64,000 nucleotides of DNA from Athripsodes cinereus (GCA_947579605.1 OX388320.1:1798001-1862000), one strand, 5' to 3'; positions 1 to 11,782 are shown, counted from the first letter of the stretch. The notes: generated by a model not told the origin, from the sequence alone. Translations and numbers: made by a program.

Positions 1-60
1 GGCAGTAAGGTTTACCAATTTACTTACATACGTAGGTACTACAGAAACTATACAGATATT

Positions 61-93
61 AGGTACCTAAAAAAAAAAAAAAAAAAGGTACCT
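61..93. repeat. Inverted GGTACCT around a poly-A run
   Basis: A GGTACCT-type word stands on both sides of an 18-base A run, making a small snap-back. Nothing else is recognised in the first 300 bases. Confidence 0.5.
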
Positions 94-301
94 AGTATGA
101 AAGATGAAAGAGAGACACATCCATCTTCTTACGTACCAGTTGAGCCTAGTGGCCATTGCGCAAAAGTACTCCCTTAAGAAATCCTTGTCCGTTGCTGATA
201 TACCATGACTAATATTATCTCGAGTTTCTGAATTTTGAATTCAATGAAATTATCTAAGCTGATATCTGTCTGTCTTTTTATTAAAAACAATAAAATACAT
301 A

Positions 302-446
302 ATTAATAATAATAATAAACTTTATTTTACAAAATATATGGATACAAATAATAAGGTTACATGGTATAAACGAATAATTTTGCACAATGGGCGAGTTATC
401 GCAGGGACGCGATATCTTCCAACTAACCCAATATAATTAAGTAGGT
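302..446 (-). mobile_element. LINE 3' UTR fragment (family K)
   Basis: Read on the minus strand this has a GTTAGTTGGAAGATATCGCG stretch, then CGCCCATTGTGCA, and ends in an (ATT)n tail at the left edge. The same block recurs at 33,040-33,200 downstream of a LINE reading frame, at 43,023-43,160, at 45,420-45,545 and at 62,545-62,600. It is therefore read as the 3' untranslated end of a 5'-truncated non-LTR retrotransposon. Confidence 0.6.
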
Positions 447-487
447 ATATGTGGAAACAAAAACTTTTAGCACAACACAATATGAAT

Positions 488-530
488 AGGATCTTAATCT
501 TGTCTTGATCTTAATCCTATACGATGCGCG
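488..530. repeat. Fragment related to the TIR of the 58.3-kb element
   Basis: The run of ATCTTAATCTTGTCTTGATC followed by ATACGATGCGCG closely resembles the terminal arm of the inverted-repeat element at 58,292-58,504. Only one arm is present, so this is a solo or decayed copy. Confidence 0.5.
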
Positions 531-559
531 ATATTTTAACTTAATTAAGATAACAAGAA

Positions 560-1799
560 AACTAAATGCAAATTATATTCACTGTACAACAAAAATTCAG
601 AAATGTTTTATAAAGTTAAATAAGTTAATATGCTAACCTTAAGTCAAACTAAAATATCACCTACCTACTGATTATGATGAAAACTTCCTTATTTACTCTA
701 CAAAAACTAACACAATGCACGTAGAAACGAACGAAATGTTTAGATAAATAAATTATAACCCAACAATTAGTTAAGTCACGTTATGCATAATTCCTTCTAC
801 GTAGATAGTTTCAAACATCTGGCGTCAAAAAGAAACAGAGTCTTTCCCTCGTTGAAGTTGATATTTATCATTCTGAAAGGAATTAAGCCACCTCCAAATG
901 AATATGTTTTGTAGGAATTTGTTGTTGCCTATTTCCTTTCCTCGAAATAATCTCCATTGCGTAGGTACCCACGCGTTAATAATTTATCATTCACTATCGA
1001 GCAATAGTACTAACCTATTTTTCAGACTTGTTATATTATGTTGTATCTAGGAAAACTAATATGGGTGAAGTTAATAAAACATGATCTAAATATTGAACCG
1101 TTGAATTGGAAAACCTCTTTTTCACACTCGTTCATCGAAGCTTTTTTTATCGTTCATTCATCGATCACTGGACTGCATATCAATATTTTAAATATTTTAA
1201 TAGAGTACCTATCGAACGAAGCACTTCTGTTACTTGATTGTTTATAAATCGCGATCGATTTTAGAAAACCGTTGCAATTGCTCAGCGAAACAATACTTTG
1301 GTAGTTACTGCTGTTTTTGGCAATGGTTTGCTGTGATCGATTGTGATTTAAATACTTTCAAGTAACAGAAGTGCATTGTAGAATGCTCTTTTAAAAACAT
1401 TCAAAATGTCTTGAAACTGTTACATATTTATTTCTACAAAAAAAGATGATGTTGTATATCAATAATCAGATTAGGACAAAAAATCTACATCTTAGAATTT
1501 ATGTGCGATGGTGATGAGCAGGCCCGAGTGCCTGATGTTGTGGCCAAGTATGTGTGAAGGTATAAGCTGAAGTATGAATGAGGGTAAAATTCACAAAATT
1601 TAATCTAATATATTTAAATTAAGATTCTAATTACTGATATCGCGTCAGAAGTTATTCGCCAGCCGTGGGTTAAATTTGATATAATTGTCAATTGAAAAGA
1701 TATTGATACAAAACTATTGATTCATGTTGTCACAAAAAACAGGAATAGTGACAATAATAATTAGAAAGAATCAAAATCTTTTCACCGCAACAGAATAAA
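560..1799. other. AT-rich stretch without recognised features
   Basis: No repeat family or credible gene is recognised. A 69-codon open frame at 1,038-1,247 has no recognisable domain and the composition of chance AT-rich translation. Confidence 0.5.
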
Positions 1800-2049
1800 T
1801 GAGTCGTATAAATGCAAACAGCGCTATCTCCTTACAAGCAGAATTTGAGTTGGGTAAATGTATTTGAAATATTTGCAATATAAAGTGACAAAAAGTTTGA
1901 AAATAACTAAAGCAAAGAGAAAGTAATATTTTTTTCATTTAGAAAGTATAACTTTTACAAGATATATAAACAAAATATTTAGATGTATTTTGCAAATTTT
2001 CATTCTTCTCATATTAATGAGATAGCGCTGTTTGCATTTATACGACTCA
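1800..2049. mobile_element. MITE with perfect 31-bp terminal inverted repeats
   Basis: Positions 1800-1830 and 2019-2049 are exact reverse complements, starting TGAGTCGTATAAATGCAAAC. The 250-bp body has no coding potential. No clear target-site duplication is visible, so the superfamily is unassigned. Confidence 0.75.
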
Positions 2050-2222
2050 AGTGAAGAAAATCCCTGTTATATTTTCAGTACCTACTACTAGCTTAACAAC
2101 ATAAAATGCAGAGAGTGGTCAAATTAATGTACCTACTCAGTCAAAAAATATAATTCCTTTACACACCCTTTCCTTGTAGTAGATACGATATTTTAAATAA
2201 TATCAACTCGTTTTTTTTATAA

Positions 2223-2585
2223 CTGATTACTGGTAGTACCTATTGCTCATATTTTTTACTAGTAGCAACACCGTTATTCGTACAGAGTGAAGTTAGCTAC
2301 AGACGTAAGTTAAATTATTGCTGTCTATGGTTGTGCTCATTCTATTTGAACCTTTTTCATCAGTTTGCGTTTGTTCTTTTATTTTTAGTGTCATTCTTTA
2401 ACATAACAATGTAAGTTTTGTTTTTTTTTTATGAAACGAACGCAAACAGGTAAAATAAGCTTAAAAAGCACGTGCACATCCGAAGATAGCAAGAACTGAA
2501 AAAACTTCTGTAGCAAACTTCACTATGTACAAATTATGGTGTTGCCACTAGTAAAAAATATAAGCAATACTACCAATCATCAGTC
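2223..2585. mobile_element. Long fold-back element (about 363 bp)
   Basis: The left part (TACTGGTAGTACCTATTGCT, then TTTTTTACTAGTAGCAACACC, then GTACAGAGTGAAGTT) is repeated inverted at the right end. The arms remain alignable for more than 100 bp with moderate divergence. There is no ORF. This is an old non-autonomous inverted-repeat element of unknown superfamily. Confidence 0.7.
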
Positions 2586-2954
2586 ACAGAAAGAAACAGG
2601 TCGATATGACTTAAAATATAATGTATCTTAATTTGGTTTTTTGGAGTCAGTAAATTAATTTAGCTATCCTTTATAACGTCACAAAACAATACGACACTAT
2701 TATTGTTTTATTATTTTACAGACAAAACATAATGTTATTTCTTTCCAAAACCTCACGCAGTAGAAAATAATAACAGTAATCCTTTGTGATGTAACTAATT
2801 GTCTCGTTAACTGTGTGAAATGTGTGACAGAAGTGTCACACCCAACACTGTGATACTATGTGACACAAAGTACCTACTTAATAATTAATTACTAATGAGA
2901 ACATAACAGCAATATTAAAAATAATAGTAGTTATGAGTTATATTATAGTCAATG

Positions 2955-3110
2955 TTATCGGCCGACGGTACTTGGTGAAAGTTTTTTTTTAATTATTAAA
3001 ATAAAATACTTGTATTTAGTACTTTCACAGTGCCTTTATTGATCGAAAACCGATTTTCAAGAGCTTCTGCTCTCATCATCAGGTTTACTTAAAGTGGCTC
3101 TCTTTCAAAT
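2955..3110 (-). mobile_element. Penelope-like terminal fragment (family P), tentative
   Basis: On the minus strand this reads CTGATGATGAGAGCAGAAGC TCTTGAAAATCGG. The motif is shared with 29,951-29,980 and 42,075-42,104, where the context is longer. The CTGATGA / stem-loop / GAAA arrangement resembles the conserved terminal repeat, with hammerhead-like core, of Penelope-like retroelements. Assignment to that class is inference. Confidence 0.4.
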
Positions 3111-3282
3111 TCAAATTCAATAATAAAATTAAATTAAGAAAAACTCACAGAAACTGACAGAATTAACATAATTATGCACATATATACCTACCTACAAATT
3201 TGGGTTTAGAAAAACGATAGTAATAAAAAATAAAGTATTGAACAAAATGCAAAAAAAGGGACGACAAGAGCGATGAGTCTTA

Positions 3283-3345
3283 GATTTCAGAGACTGTGTT
3301 TGAGGAAATCACTTATATTTCAGAGACTGTGTTTGAGGAAGTCAG
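3283..3345. repeat. Two tandem copies of a ~34-bp unit
   Basis: ATTTCAGAGACTGTGTTTGA followed by GGAAATCA/GGAAGTCA occurs twice in direct orientation. Confidence 0.7.
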
Positions 3346-3349
3346 TGTA

Positions 3350-4235
3350 AGGTTTGATAGGAAATTATTCCCGCAACGAGACAAAAGTTGAAGCAATTTA
3401 TATTCACTAGATATTTAGTATCCAGTCATATTATGCACAATGGGCGACATTGTGGACGTTTCTTCTGCTTAATAAAGGTTGTTGCCATTATATAATTGCC
3501 GTTTCAATTTGTATCCGTTATTTTTCCTAATAAATCTTACGTCAGATTTAAAAAATGATTCGTAGCAGATATCTAGATATGCCAAAGAATGTGTTTCTAT
3601 AAGTGTTTATTGGCAATCAATAGAAAGATACTGACATCCTGTTAGCTTTATACAAGTGCTAAATACAAAACCAATCATTGTCTTTAAAATCAATAGTAAG
3701 ATTCACAATGTTCTTATTGTTGTATCATTTTATTGTCTATAAAGTACAATAAAACCTTGATAGATTGGTACTATAATATTGTAAGCTGATGGGAGATATT
3801 CTATTATAAACAAGATAATTAATTAATTCATAAGTATCTTATTGTTACATTACAGTTACCAGTGGTGTCTCATTTATACTCACACAATAATGTTACCAGA
3901 AGAAATTTCTACGTATGTATGTATGTATTTATAAATTGTAAAATGTGAAACAAAAACAAAATGGAACGATAAACACATTAGATTTAGCAATAAGGCTAAC
4001 TTATATGTACTACAATAAGATATTTTTGTGATCGGCTACATTAGTACAGAAATGTATATGTATTAAAATCCCAAATTGGTTAAAAACACATTTTTTTACA
4101 CTGCCTACAAGTAACATTTTCTTCAGAATCAAAACAAAATTGATAAATCAATTAACCATTTTCTAAGTAGATTTTTTTTTCAATTTTCGATTAAATTTAT
4201 TGGTAGAATAAAAATATGCCCCCGATAATATCCCA
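3350..4235. other. AT-rich stretch without recognised features
   Basis: Only short poly-A/T runs and a GTATGTATGTAT microsatellite near 3,914 are seen. No gene is supported. Confidence 0.5.
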
Positions 4236-4483
4236 AGAAATGGCTGGTAAAAAAATGGTCTCCCATTTTTTCTGTCAATTTTTAAGTGTTCTGTAAGAGG
4301 TACAGTTTTGCTTAGCACCACGTTTAAAACATTCATGTCATCTTCATTTCATTGATAAGGCATGCCATTCATCTAAATGTCTTAACTTCTTCTTGAGAAC
4401 AGAGAGAACAACTTTCATGTTTGTTACGTGCAGTTATTCCGCTGGCTACCCCATAAATAAGAAATACCGTGATGGCATAAATG
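4236..4483 (+). mobile_element. Family A SINE-like repeat
   Basis: This is a diverged copy of the commonest repeat in the window. It keeps the ordered landmarks GGTCTCCCA, AAGTGTTCTGTAAGAGG, the TTTAAAACATTCATGTCATC block, a CATGTTTGTTACGTGCAG block, GCTGGCTACCCCA and the terminal CCGTGATGG. An antisense frame within it is not a gene. Confidence 0.65.
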
Positions 4484-4605
4484 TATGAAGAATTGAACAA
4501 AAATATGTATTTAAGTATTGTTATAACACAAAAGAATGTACAAAACCCTTTAAGACACAATTACATACATATAATATTACTTACTTTGAAGATATCGGGT
4601 GATGT

Positions 4606-4792
4606 ACTGCGGCCGTGGTTAAAACACATTTTAGCTTTACGTAGTCGTTTGACTATAGACGACTTTGGGAGAAAGTATCAATTTTCTACGTATTTCTACG
4701 AAAGTATTTTAGCTACGAAATTGATACTTACAGGCATAGTCGTCTATAGTCACTGCGTAACGCTTAAATGTGTTTTGACTACGGCCGCTGGG
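4606..4792. mobile_element. TIR element, family G, copy 1
   Basis: Both ends carry GCGGCCGTRGTYAAAACACA in inverted orientation. These are followed by GTAGTCG/ACTATAGACGACTTT and a shared AAGTATCAATTT arm, giving inverted repeats of about 80 bp. A 115-codon frame spanning the element is a by-product of the repeat. A second copy lies 1.8 kb downstream. Confidence 0.75.
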
Positions 4793-4809
4793 GTTCATTA
4801 TTATATAAA

Positions 4810-5765
4810 AATAATTCATAAAAAATGAGGCTCCGCCACTGTATACATACTATTCGAATGGGTTCTTAGATTTCAATCAAAGGCTTGTGAACTTATCTTA
4901 TTACTATCTATGTATATATTTACATTAAAATTTGTATTATATACCCACTTGATGATAATAATAGTAATCAGACACCCAAATAATATCAAGTTATAGATGT
5001 GTAATTGTTACAATTAGGTGCTGTTATTATTTTGATGAATAATGTATTAATAATAAAATATGATTATCAATAATAAACGCTGTGGTGGAGCAATAACCAA
5101 TAAGCTTAAATAGTGTTTAATAAAGACTTTATGGAATTCGTGGTAAATAATAGATTTTTCTATCTTTTCTGTAGGTTTTGGAGTGTCTTGTAGTCATATT
5201 TTGAACCACTCTAGATTTATCCTTTCAATTGATCACACTTCCGATAGTCAAACCTATTTGAATAGGTATTAACTAGGTAGGTATGTTGTACAATATTATA
5301 TGTACACGTACATATTATGTGAACTTCCTTTAGGAGTGCATGACACAGAGTTTCAACGCTCATTAATCGACTTATGGCTTAGTTAAGAGTACTCTTAAAA
5401 TGATTAACATCTACACTTCTAGTATGTAAGTAAAATCCAGTTCCCGACATCCAATTGTATCAAAAAATCGTAACTTGTTCTGCATTCGTAAAATACCACG
5501 TAGATATTAGCATCTCCAGCTATGTCACCCATATGTTTATTATATTCATTAAGAACGCTGGCTACTCCACTTGTTGAAAAATGTTGTGATTGCATGAATG
5601 AATGAATGAACTAGGTATATACAATTTTCAAATTTTAATATTTTTTATTTAGAAAATATAGACAAAATTTAATTTTAACTGAGTAAAACATTTGTAACTA
5701 GTATTAAAACTAAAATACCAACAAGATTAAAATCGTTCCTTCAAACAAAAGAGATAATTAGCACA
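4810..5765. other. AT-rich stretch without recognised features
   Basis: No repeat family or gene is recognised. A short ATGA tandem lies near 5,597. Confidence 0.5.
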
Positions 5766-6118
5766 ACGAATCCAAATCTAATACATAAAATTCTCGTGTC
5801 ACGGTGTGTCTGTTATCATACTCCTCCGAAACGGCTGGACCGATTTTGATGAAATATTGTGTGCTTATCGGGTGAGTCTGAGAATCAGCCAACGTCTATT
5901 TTTCATACCCCTAAAAGTTATGGTCCATCCAGGGTAGTCCACCCCATTTTTTTTTATTTATAGACAATTTTTTTTTATTATTTTATGGTGAGGCATTAAA
6001 AAATTCATACAGCCCTAAATTTTCACTCTTCTACCATCAACCCCTATATTTTTTAATAGAGATATTAGTATGTGGCAAATGTATATGGCAAAACAACCTT
6101 TGCCTGGTCAGCTAGTAT
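5766..6118 (-). mobile_element. Family D interspersed repeat
   Basis: On the minus strand it starts CTAGCTGACCAGGCAAAGG TTGTTTTGCC and ends at CGTGACACGAGAATTTTATG. A conserved internal TTTCATCAAAATCGGTCCAG and a GGGGTTGATGGTAGAAGAGTG segment are present. Copies also lie at 9,527 and 20,117. This type of repeat is widespread in insect genomes. I cannot say from sequence alone whether it is Helitron-, SINE- or LINE-derived. Confidence 0.7.
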
Positions 6119-6434
6119 TTCAATAAAAATTTGCGCGAGTATAGGCAAGACACAGTCGAGAATTTATTTATGAATTCTCCGAATAAAGGGTCCATGGCAT
6201 AGAACAAGGGTTCTAGCTGCCGTCTCGATTGATGTAATAAAACTTAGTCTTTCGTGAAAGTCACATTGAAAATTAAATAAACCATTTTATTCTATTTGAT
6301 AATTATATTTAACGTGAGTTAATTGAATTTAATGTTCAACTGTTTTCATTGTATTTGCTTTTTGTTTTACAAAATTATATACAATGTAGGTATACCACAA
6401 ACACATCTGATGTTCATCAACGAATTGGCATCAT

Positions 6435-6648
6435 CTGTAGCCATAGTCAAAACTCAAAACACAGTGTATTAGTGTTATGTAGTCGTTCGACTATAGACGA
6501 CTTTGAGAGAAAGTATCAATTTCCGTACGTAGCTTAAATACACAAATACTTGTGATTGATACACGAAATTGATACTTTATCGCAAAGTCGTCTATTGTCG
6601 AACGACTACATAACGTTAAAATGTGTTTTGACTAAGGCTGCAGGGCTG
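6435..6648. mobile_element. TIR element, family G, copy 2
   Basis: The ends carry GCCATAGTCAAAAC and its inverted partner GTTTTGACTAAGGCTGCAGG. The inner arms GTAGTCGTTCGACTATAGAC / GTCTATTGTCGAACGACTAC are almost exact reverse complements. It shares the AAGTATCAATTTC segment with copy 1 but has better preserved arms. Confidence 0.78.
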
Positions 6649-6717
6649 AGTATTAAACTCAAAGTAATAAAGAAAAAATCCTCTACAGGTATTAACATTC
6701 AATTGCGCCTTGAAAAT

Positions 6718-7215
6718 ATTTATTCAAATTCAAATATTTTTATTTAAATAAAATTTACAACAATATTATAAACACACCTTATTACTAAAAAAACACATTT
6801 ATTACATATTTGACGCTCAAAATTGAGCAGTGCTCGTGCTTTGAGGGTTTAAACATATTTTATACAATTCACATCACACAATAGCGCTTACCAAATAATA
6901 ATAAAAACAAACACGCATACATATCTACAATACAAATAGTAACCAAATACAGTTTCCTAACTAAACCCAACAACAGAGCAGTTGAACAGCTATTCAATTT
7001 AAAACTCCGATTTTTTTTTTGTAGAGTCATACTTAGATTTTTTGTTCAGCTTATTGTACCACACAACACCCAAATGAGTATGTATAGTGGTGTTGTCCAG
7101 CAGATGTTTTTCTGGGAGGTACCTTAATTAGGCCTCCCAGTCTTGGACACGCACTTATGTCATCCGGTGAGTGAAGTTTTTGTACAAGATCATTGTTTTT
7201 CTTTTAGTAATAAAC
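6718..7215 (-). mobile_element. Possible LINE 3' remnant
   Basis: The TTCAAATTCAAATATTTTTA word at the left edge is a frequent lepidopteran LINE tail when read on the minus strand. The DNA beyond it is less AT-rich than its surroundings and contains a short CTGGGAGG / CCTCCCAG hairpin at 7,112-7,140. Translation gives only short frames, so this is a weak call. Confidence 0.3.
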
Positions 7216-8970
7216 TCATTCTTGATGATGCCAATTTATTGGTGAAAACGCTAGGCGTGTTTGTAGTAACAGTATTACAGTGTTATTAATATGATTATGT
7301 AAAGTAATTAAATGTAAGTTACAAACACTTGTGCAATTAAAAAGGACGGACAGGATTGATGGTATTTCTTTCTGTTGAATTGAAGATGTTAAAAATATTT
7401 ATAACTAATGATTTTTTTTTTAATATAACTTTCATATTTTTTTAAATGCAGGTTTGTAAGAGACAGAGGGATCGAATCAATTACCACAGACGTCTGTAAG
7501 AAAAGTTCAGGACTTAATTTAACGACATGTTTTAATAATGTAACAAGTTAAAAACATTTTTAATCCATTAATAATAACGATCAAATTCCCAGCTCTGATA
7601 ATATGACACAGTGTAAATTATATAATAACGTTTATAATCAAACCATTGAATTTGGTTTCACAGTATTATTACTGAGAAATGCCAATAATTGAAAATACTC
7701 AGAATTTAGTTGACAATAAGTATCCTGATATTAGTTGCTTGGGTATACAGGAATATTACAAACAGTAGGTACTATGAGAAAATGTTTGGAATTGAAGCTT
7801 TCAAGATTAGTCGTTACGGTTCCTTGCATTTGAGCATTTAGAGGATAATAACGAGGAGAACATTATAATTATAGTCTTTTCTTTGAATTCCCATATATTG
7901 AGCATGTTTTGAAATATGTAAATTATGTAGGTATATCTTGTTTATTTGTTTGATTTTATTGCCACTAACAATGTGGTAATCACGAAACATTTTTAAAATA
8001 TTTAGTTAAAAATTATTTGTTCGTTTATTTGTTAAACCTCCAAATAATTCGATAGGCTCCTAATCATAGGTCATGTATCGTCGTTAAATTTTTCTATGAA
8101 CTACACCATATAAATTTATGTGTTGCACATAGTAACAATTAGGTACATAATATTTTAAAAATATATGTTATTAAATATCAAAAATTTTGCACTCATGTAG
8201 GTAATCTGAAAAAATACCTTTTTTTATTTATAAATTCGACCATAACAACCTAAACAGTACAATAACAATAGACAAAATACTTGAAATAAAAACAATCAAT
8301 AAATATAAAACAACAGATAATGAAAAAAACATGACAACAGAAGCCACAGGGATCTTCGGTGGAAATTGCCATAGGTACAAAAAACAAAGTTTTTATTTTT
8401 TTAATAAATTTTAGTATTGCTGACAATAAGACGGTTCTTACAAAGATCATTACAGCTGAAGGGCCAATGCGATCCCAGAAGAAAAAAAAAAGTATATACA
8501 CAATTCAGATCTCTGTAAAAGTGGCACATTTTGATAATCTATTGTAAAAATAACAAGAGGCAAACAAACTTTCTTTTTGGTATTTATGTACCTTAATTAT
8601 ACTTATATTGTTTGCTCTATTTATTCTTCTACAAAGGATATCCATCCTTATAGATAGTTAGATTATTCCTTTATTGAATGAAATCTTTCAAACACATCCT
8701 GATTGTTGTGATGTCAAGTGGATGATTTAATTCCAAAGGATGATCAGCTTACGCCTTGCCTTGAGGCATTCTGTTTCTAACAATAATGTCTACGTCTTAA
8801 GTCTCCATCCATAATATCAAAATTATCTGGAAATAGTGATGCTAAATTATTTCACATTCATTTTGTATTCGATTTCGCACTTAATGAGTTTTTGTTATTG
8901 ATTCAATTCGTGCTTTGAATTATGTGCTGGATGTTCTTTTTTAAAAAAAAGTAAAGAATAGAAAATACTT
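7216..8970. other. AT-rich stretch without recognised features
   Basis: Open frames around 8,250-8,550 overlap on both strands and are A- or T-rich, without recognisable domains. Confidence 0.5.
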
Positions 8971-8974
8971 TCTA

Positions 8975-9141
8975 CAGCGAAATAAATAAAACAAAGTTTT
9001 ATTCTAATATTTGTTTTGATTGACAATGTCCTATTAAGACGAAAGACGTCTCTCTTGTCAAATAAACAAATAGTAGAATAAAACATTTGTTTTATTTATT
9101 GTGGCATGGAGTTCTACTACCTAAACACCGACACAGTGAAT
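8975..9141 (-). mobile_element. Hairpin repeat (HPR family), diverged copy
   Basis: The conserved head is at the right end (GGAGTTCTACTACCTAAACA then CCGACACAGTGAAT). It is preceded by fold-back arms (AAATAAAACAAAGTTTTATT CTA / TAGTAGAATAAAACATTTGTT) and the GACGAAAGACGTCTCTC core. The hairpin is shorter on one side, consistent with decay. Confidence 0.7.
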
Positions 9142-9250
9142 AAAAATATATGTATTTAAAGTTATGTATGAATTTTATATTTTCATAGGTCTAAAACAAA
9201 ATCAGATATACCTGAAACGCACCATGTTAAAATAATAGTTATATAATTTT

Positions 9251-9421
9251 GAGTTCGTCGGTAGCCTGGAGGTAAAGTCAGGGCTCATAAACAAGCGGTC
9301 CGTGGTTCGATCCCAGGTGCCTTCAAGCTCCCCTTTCACGACACAAGCTTTTAGGTTACTGTGAAAGGTGTATGAGGTTGTATTTGAGTTTAAACCAAAA
9401 CCCAGATATATTTAAAAAAAA
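9251..9421 (+). mobile_element. tRNA-derived SINE (SINE-1)
   Basis: The 5' head resembles a tRNA promoter: a box A-like TAGCCTGGAGG at 9,262-9,272 and a box B-like GGTTCGATCCC at 9,304-9,314. A shared body (CCCCTTTCACGACACAAGC, TTTGAGTTTAAACCAAAACC) and an A-rich tail follow. Reverse-oriented copies lie at 42,868 and 57,371. The head does not fold as a functional tRNA. Mobilisation by a LINE in trans is inferred from the SINE structure. Confidence 0.85.
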
Positions 9422-9526
9422 ATGCCATTCTAAATAATGGAGGCGTCTTTTTAATATGACAATAATATTGAACAAAAAGTGTTCCTACTTAGTGTAGGTA
9501 CTCATATAAACACAATGATATCTATA

Positions 9527-9894
9527 CTAGCTGACCCGTCAAACGTTGTTTTGCCATATACATTATTTATTTGCCATATACATTATATATCGACTGAAGT
9601 TGAAGATGATTGAATTACTCACATCGCTATTAAAAAATAGGGGTTGATGGTAGAAGGGTGAAAATTTAGGGCCTTATTTATTTTTCTAATGCCTCACCAT
9701 AAAAAAATAAAACTAAGAAAATTGACCAAAAAAATAATAATTCGGGGTGGACCACCCTCAACTTTTAGGGGTATGAAAAATAGATGTTGGCCGATTCTCA
9801 GATCTACCCACACAAAATTTCATCAAAATCGGTTCAGCCGTTTTTGAGGAATATGATAACAAACACCGTGACACGAGAATTTTATATATTAGAT
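9527..9894 (+). mobile_element. Family D interspersed repeat
   Basis: This is the longest copy, from CTAGCTGACCCGTCAAACG to CGTGACACGAGAATTTTATA TATTAGAT. The internal landmarks GGGGTTGATGGTAGAAGGGTG, CCACCCTCAACTTTTAGGGG and TTTCATCAAAATCGGTTCAG are complete. A frame crossing its right end is not a gene. Confidence 0.75.
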
Positions 9895-10500
9895 AAACAC
9901 ACAATGCAGTACCTACTCTATTTCTGTGACTTAGAAAGAAGAAAAATTTACATTACAACAAAATCGTTAAATATTGACGTATATTTATTTCAATCAATAT
10001 ACGGCATTTGCCTTTTACAATACATATATAATAAAACATAAAACATTTTGCAATCCTCAATACAAAATAAGAAATAATCATACAATAAAATCTTAAATAA
10101 TTAAAAACAATAAAAATGTTATCAGCATAATAATATAACAAGTTAAGATTCAACATACTCAATAGAACATTTATGTAGGTAGGTACCAAAACATTTGCGC
10201 GTCCATACCAATCATACACACATATACTCGTACAATCTATATAATGTATAGTGGCGATTTAATAGAGTTGATTTCCATTCATTCGAATAATAGTGATTTG
10301 CAATTACATATCTGAAAACAAACTCCACGTTTCAGGCTACGGGAAATCATCCTGAAACTAATTTCCGACTCGTTAAGCTTGGCGCCAACAGATGAGATGG
10401 TTGGCAAACTTTTTTTTATATTGTTGTATGAAAATTAATCAAACATCAGAATAACAGTAGGAAATAATTTAATATCGAAACGTATACGACAAATTATTTA
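9895..10500. other. AT-rich stretch without recognised features
   Basis: Open frames exist on both strands (for example 9,953-10,219 minus) but are AT-driven. No repeat family is recognised. Confidence 0.45.
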
Positions 10501-10502
10501 CA

Positions 10503-10648
10503 TCCACAATTTATCGATGAGGCATACCACCCATTTAATGTTTTTTTTTTTATATTGGCACGGAGAAAACAAACTATATTTTCACAACGGGGCTAAATCC
10601 ACAGGCTACCCCACTTTTAGGAGATGGTGTGACGATATAGGTAGACAT
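10503..10648 (+). mobile_element. Family A fragment
   Basis: It retains CGATGAGGCATACCACCCA, ATATTGGCACGGAGA, GGCTACCCCACTTTTAGG and the end GTGTGACGATATAG. The 5' part is missing. A family C LINE inserted at its 3' end. Confidence 0.6.
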
Positions 10649-10783
10649 ACTTCTATACTATACCCTCACGCCGTGTCCCAAGTGGGGTAGACAGAGAGAA
10701 CGGAACGCCAAACAGATCTATCTTAACACACTTCCTTCGCTTCCTCCACATTCATACAGTTTCTCATACACGCACGTCGGTAC
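10649..10783 (-). mobile_element. Family C LINE, very short 3' end, with 12-bp TSD
   Basis: Only the 3'-terminal ~135 bp are present, with a TATAG-type tail at the left. The sequence almost matches the ends at 53,113 and 60,454 (CCAAGTGGGGTAGACAGAG, GAACGGAACGCC). It is bounded by identical ATAGGTAGACAT at 10,637-10,648 and 10,784-10,795. This is a severely 5'-truncated, recent target-primed insertion. Confidence 0.85.
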
Positions 10784-10916
10784 ATAGGTAGACATTATTT
10801 TTTTAAAAGGCGATTTTTTTATCACTTTGACCTTTTGCGAGTATCTACTCATAAACATATCATGCAGATACAATTTATATTCGTACCTACATATGTACGA
10901 GTTTACTTAGATACTG

Positions 10917-11097
10917 TAAAAGGCAGATGTTCGAAAAAATAAAGACATTTTACATCTAAAATTTAGTGATGAGGTTTGCCACCCATCCTGACTGTCTTAT
11001 TTTTTTGTTGGCACAAAGATGACGGGTTGCATGTTTATAACAAGCAGTTGGTCTACAAGCTACAACACATGCTGATAAGCTGTGATGGTATAGTAGA
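10917..11097 (+). mobile_element. Family A repeat, 5'-truncated
   Basis: It runs from AAAAGGCAGATGTTCGAAAA through GATGAGGTTTGCCACCCATC, TTGTTGGCACAAAGATGACG and GCAGTTGGTC to CTGTGATGGTATAGTAG. Confidence 0.7.
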
Positions 11098-11099
11098 AG

Positions 11100-11780
11100 A
11101 ATTATTTTTCATTATAACATCCTTTGTCAACACACCATAATATGAATACAATATGTAAGCAGGTACAACAGAAAAAAAAAGTTTTATATCTTCTAAAATA
11201 TAATTTTTATTCAGTTTGACATTTAATAAAGAATTCTGAAAAGAAATAATTCTCAAATTATATCTAAAATAGTAAAAGGTGGGTATATGTATACTATTTT
11301 TATTATTTCTCCCTTGCGGCAATACAGGGTAGTTTTATGTATAGCTAACCTTGGTATCTACCCTTGTCTGATGGCTTAGATATTTCTTTTATGAAGTCGT
11401 ACAATTTCAAATTTACTATGAGGGCGAAGTAAAATGATGTACCCACAAAATTCAAAATCCAAATCATCACAAATTTTCCTCAAAATCTGATAAAACATGG
11501 TAGAAAACAAAAAAAAAAATTATTCACTTTACCCCCTATTCCATATTGATTCAAAATAAAATAAGAACGTTCTAAAATTTTATAATCAAGTTCACTTAAA
11601 CTAACGGAACTACATATATAACATTCATATTCTATATGATACAAGTTGTATATAATTCTAATTAGGAACAGTTAAAGAGTTTATAGAATACCAATGTAGA
11701 CTAACTAAAATTGGAACGCTCCTTTTTTAGTTACATAGTGCACACTAAAAATGAAATAGAATAGAATGATATAGAATGGG
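11100..11780. other. AT-rich stretch without recognised features
   Basis: No gene or repeat family is recognised. Confidence 0.45.
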
Positions 11781-11782
11781 GC

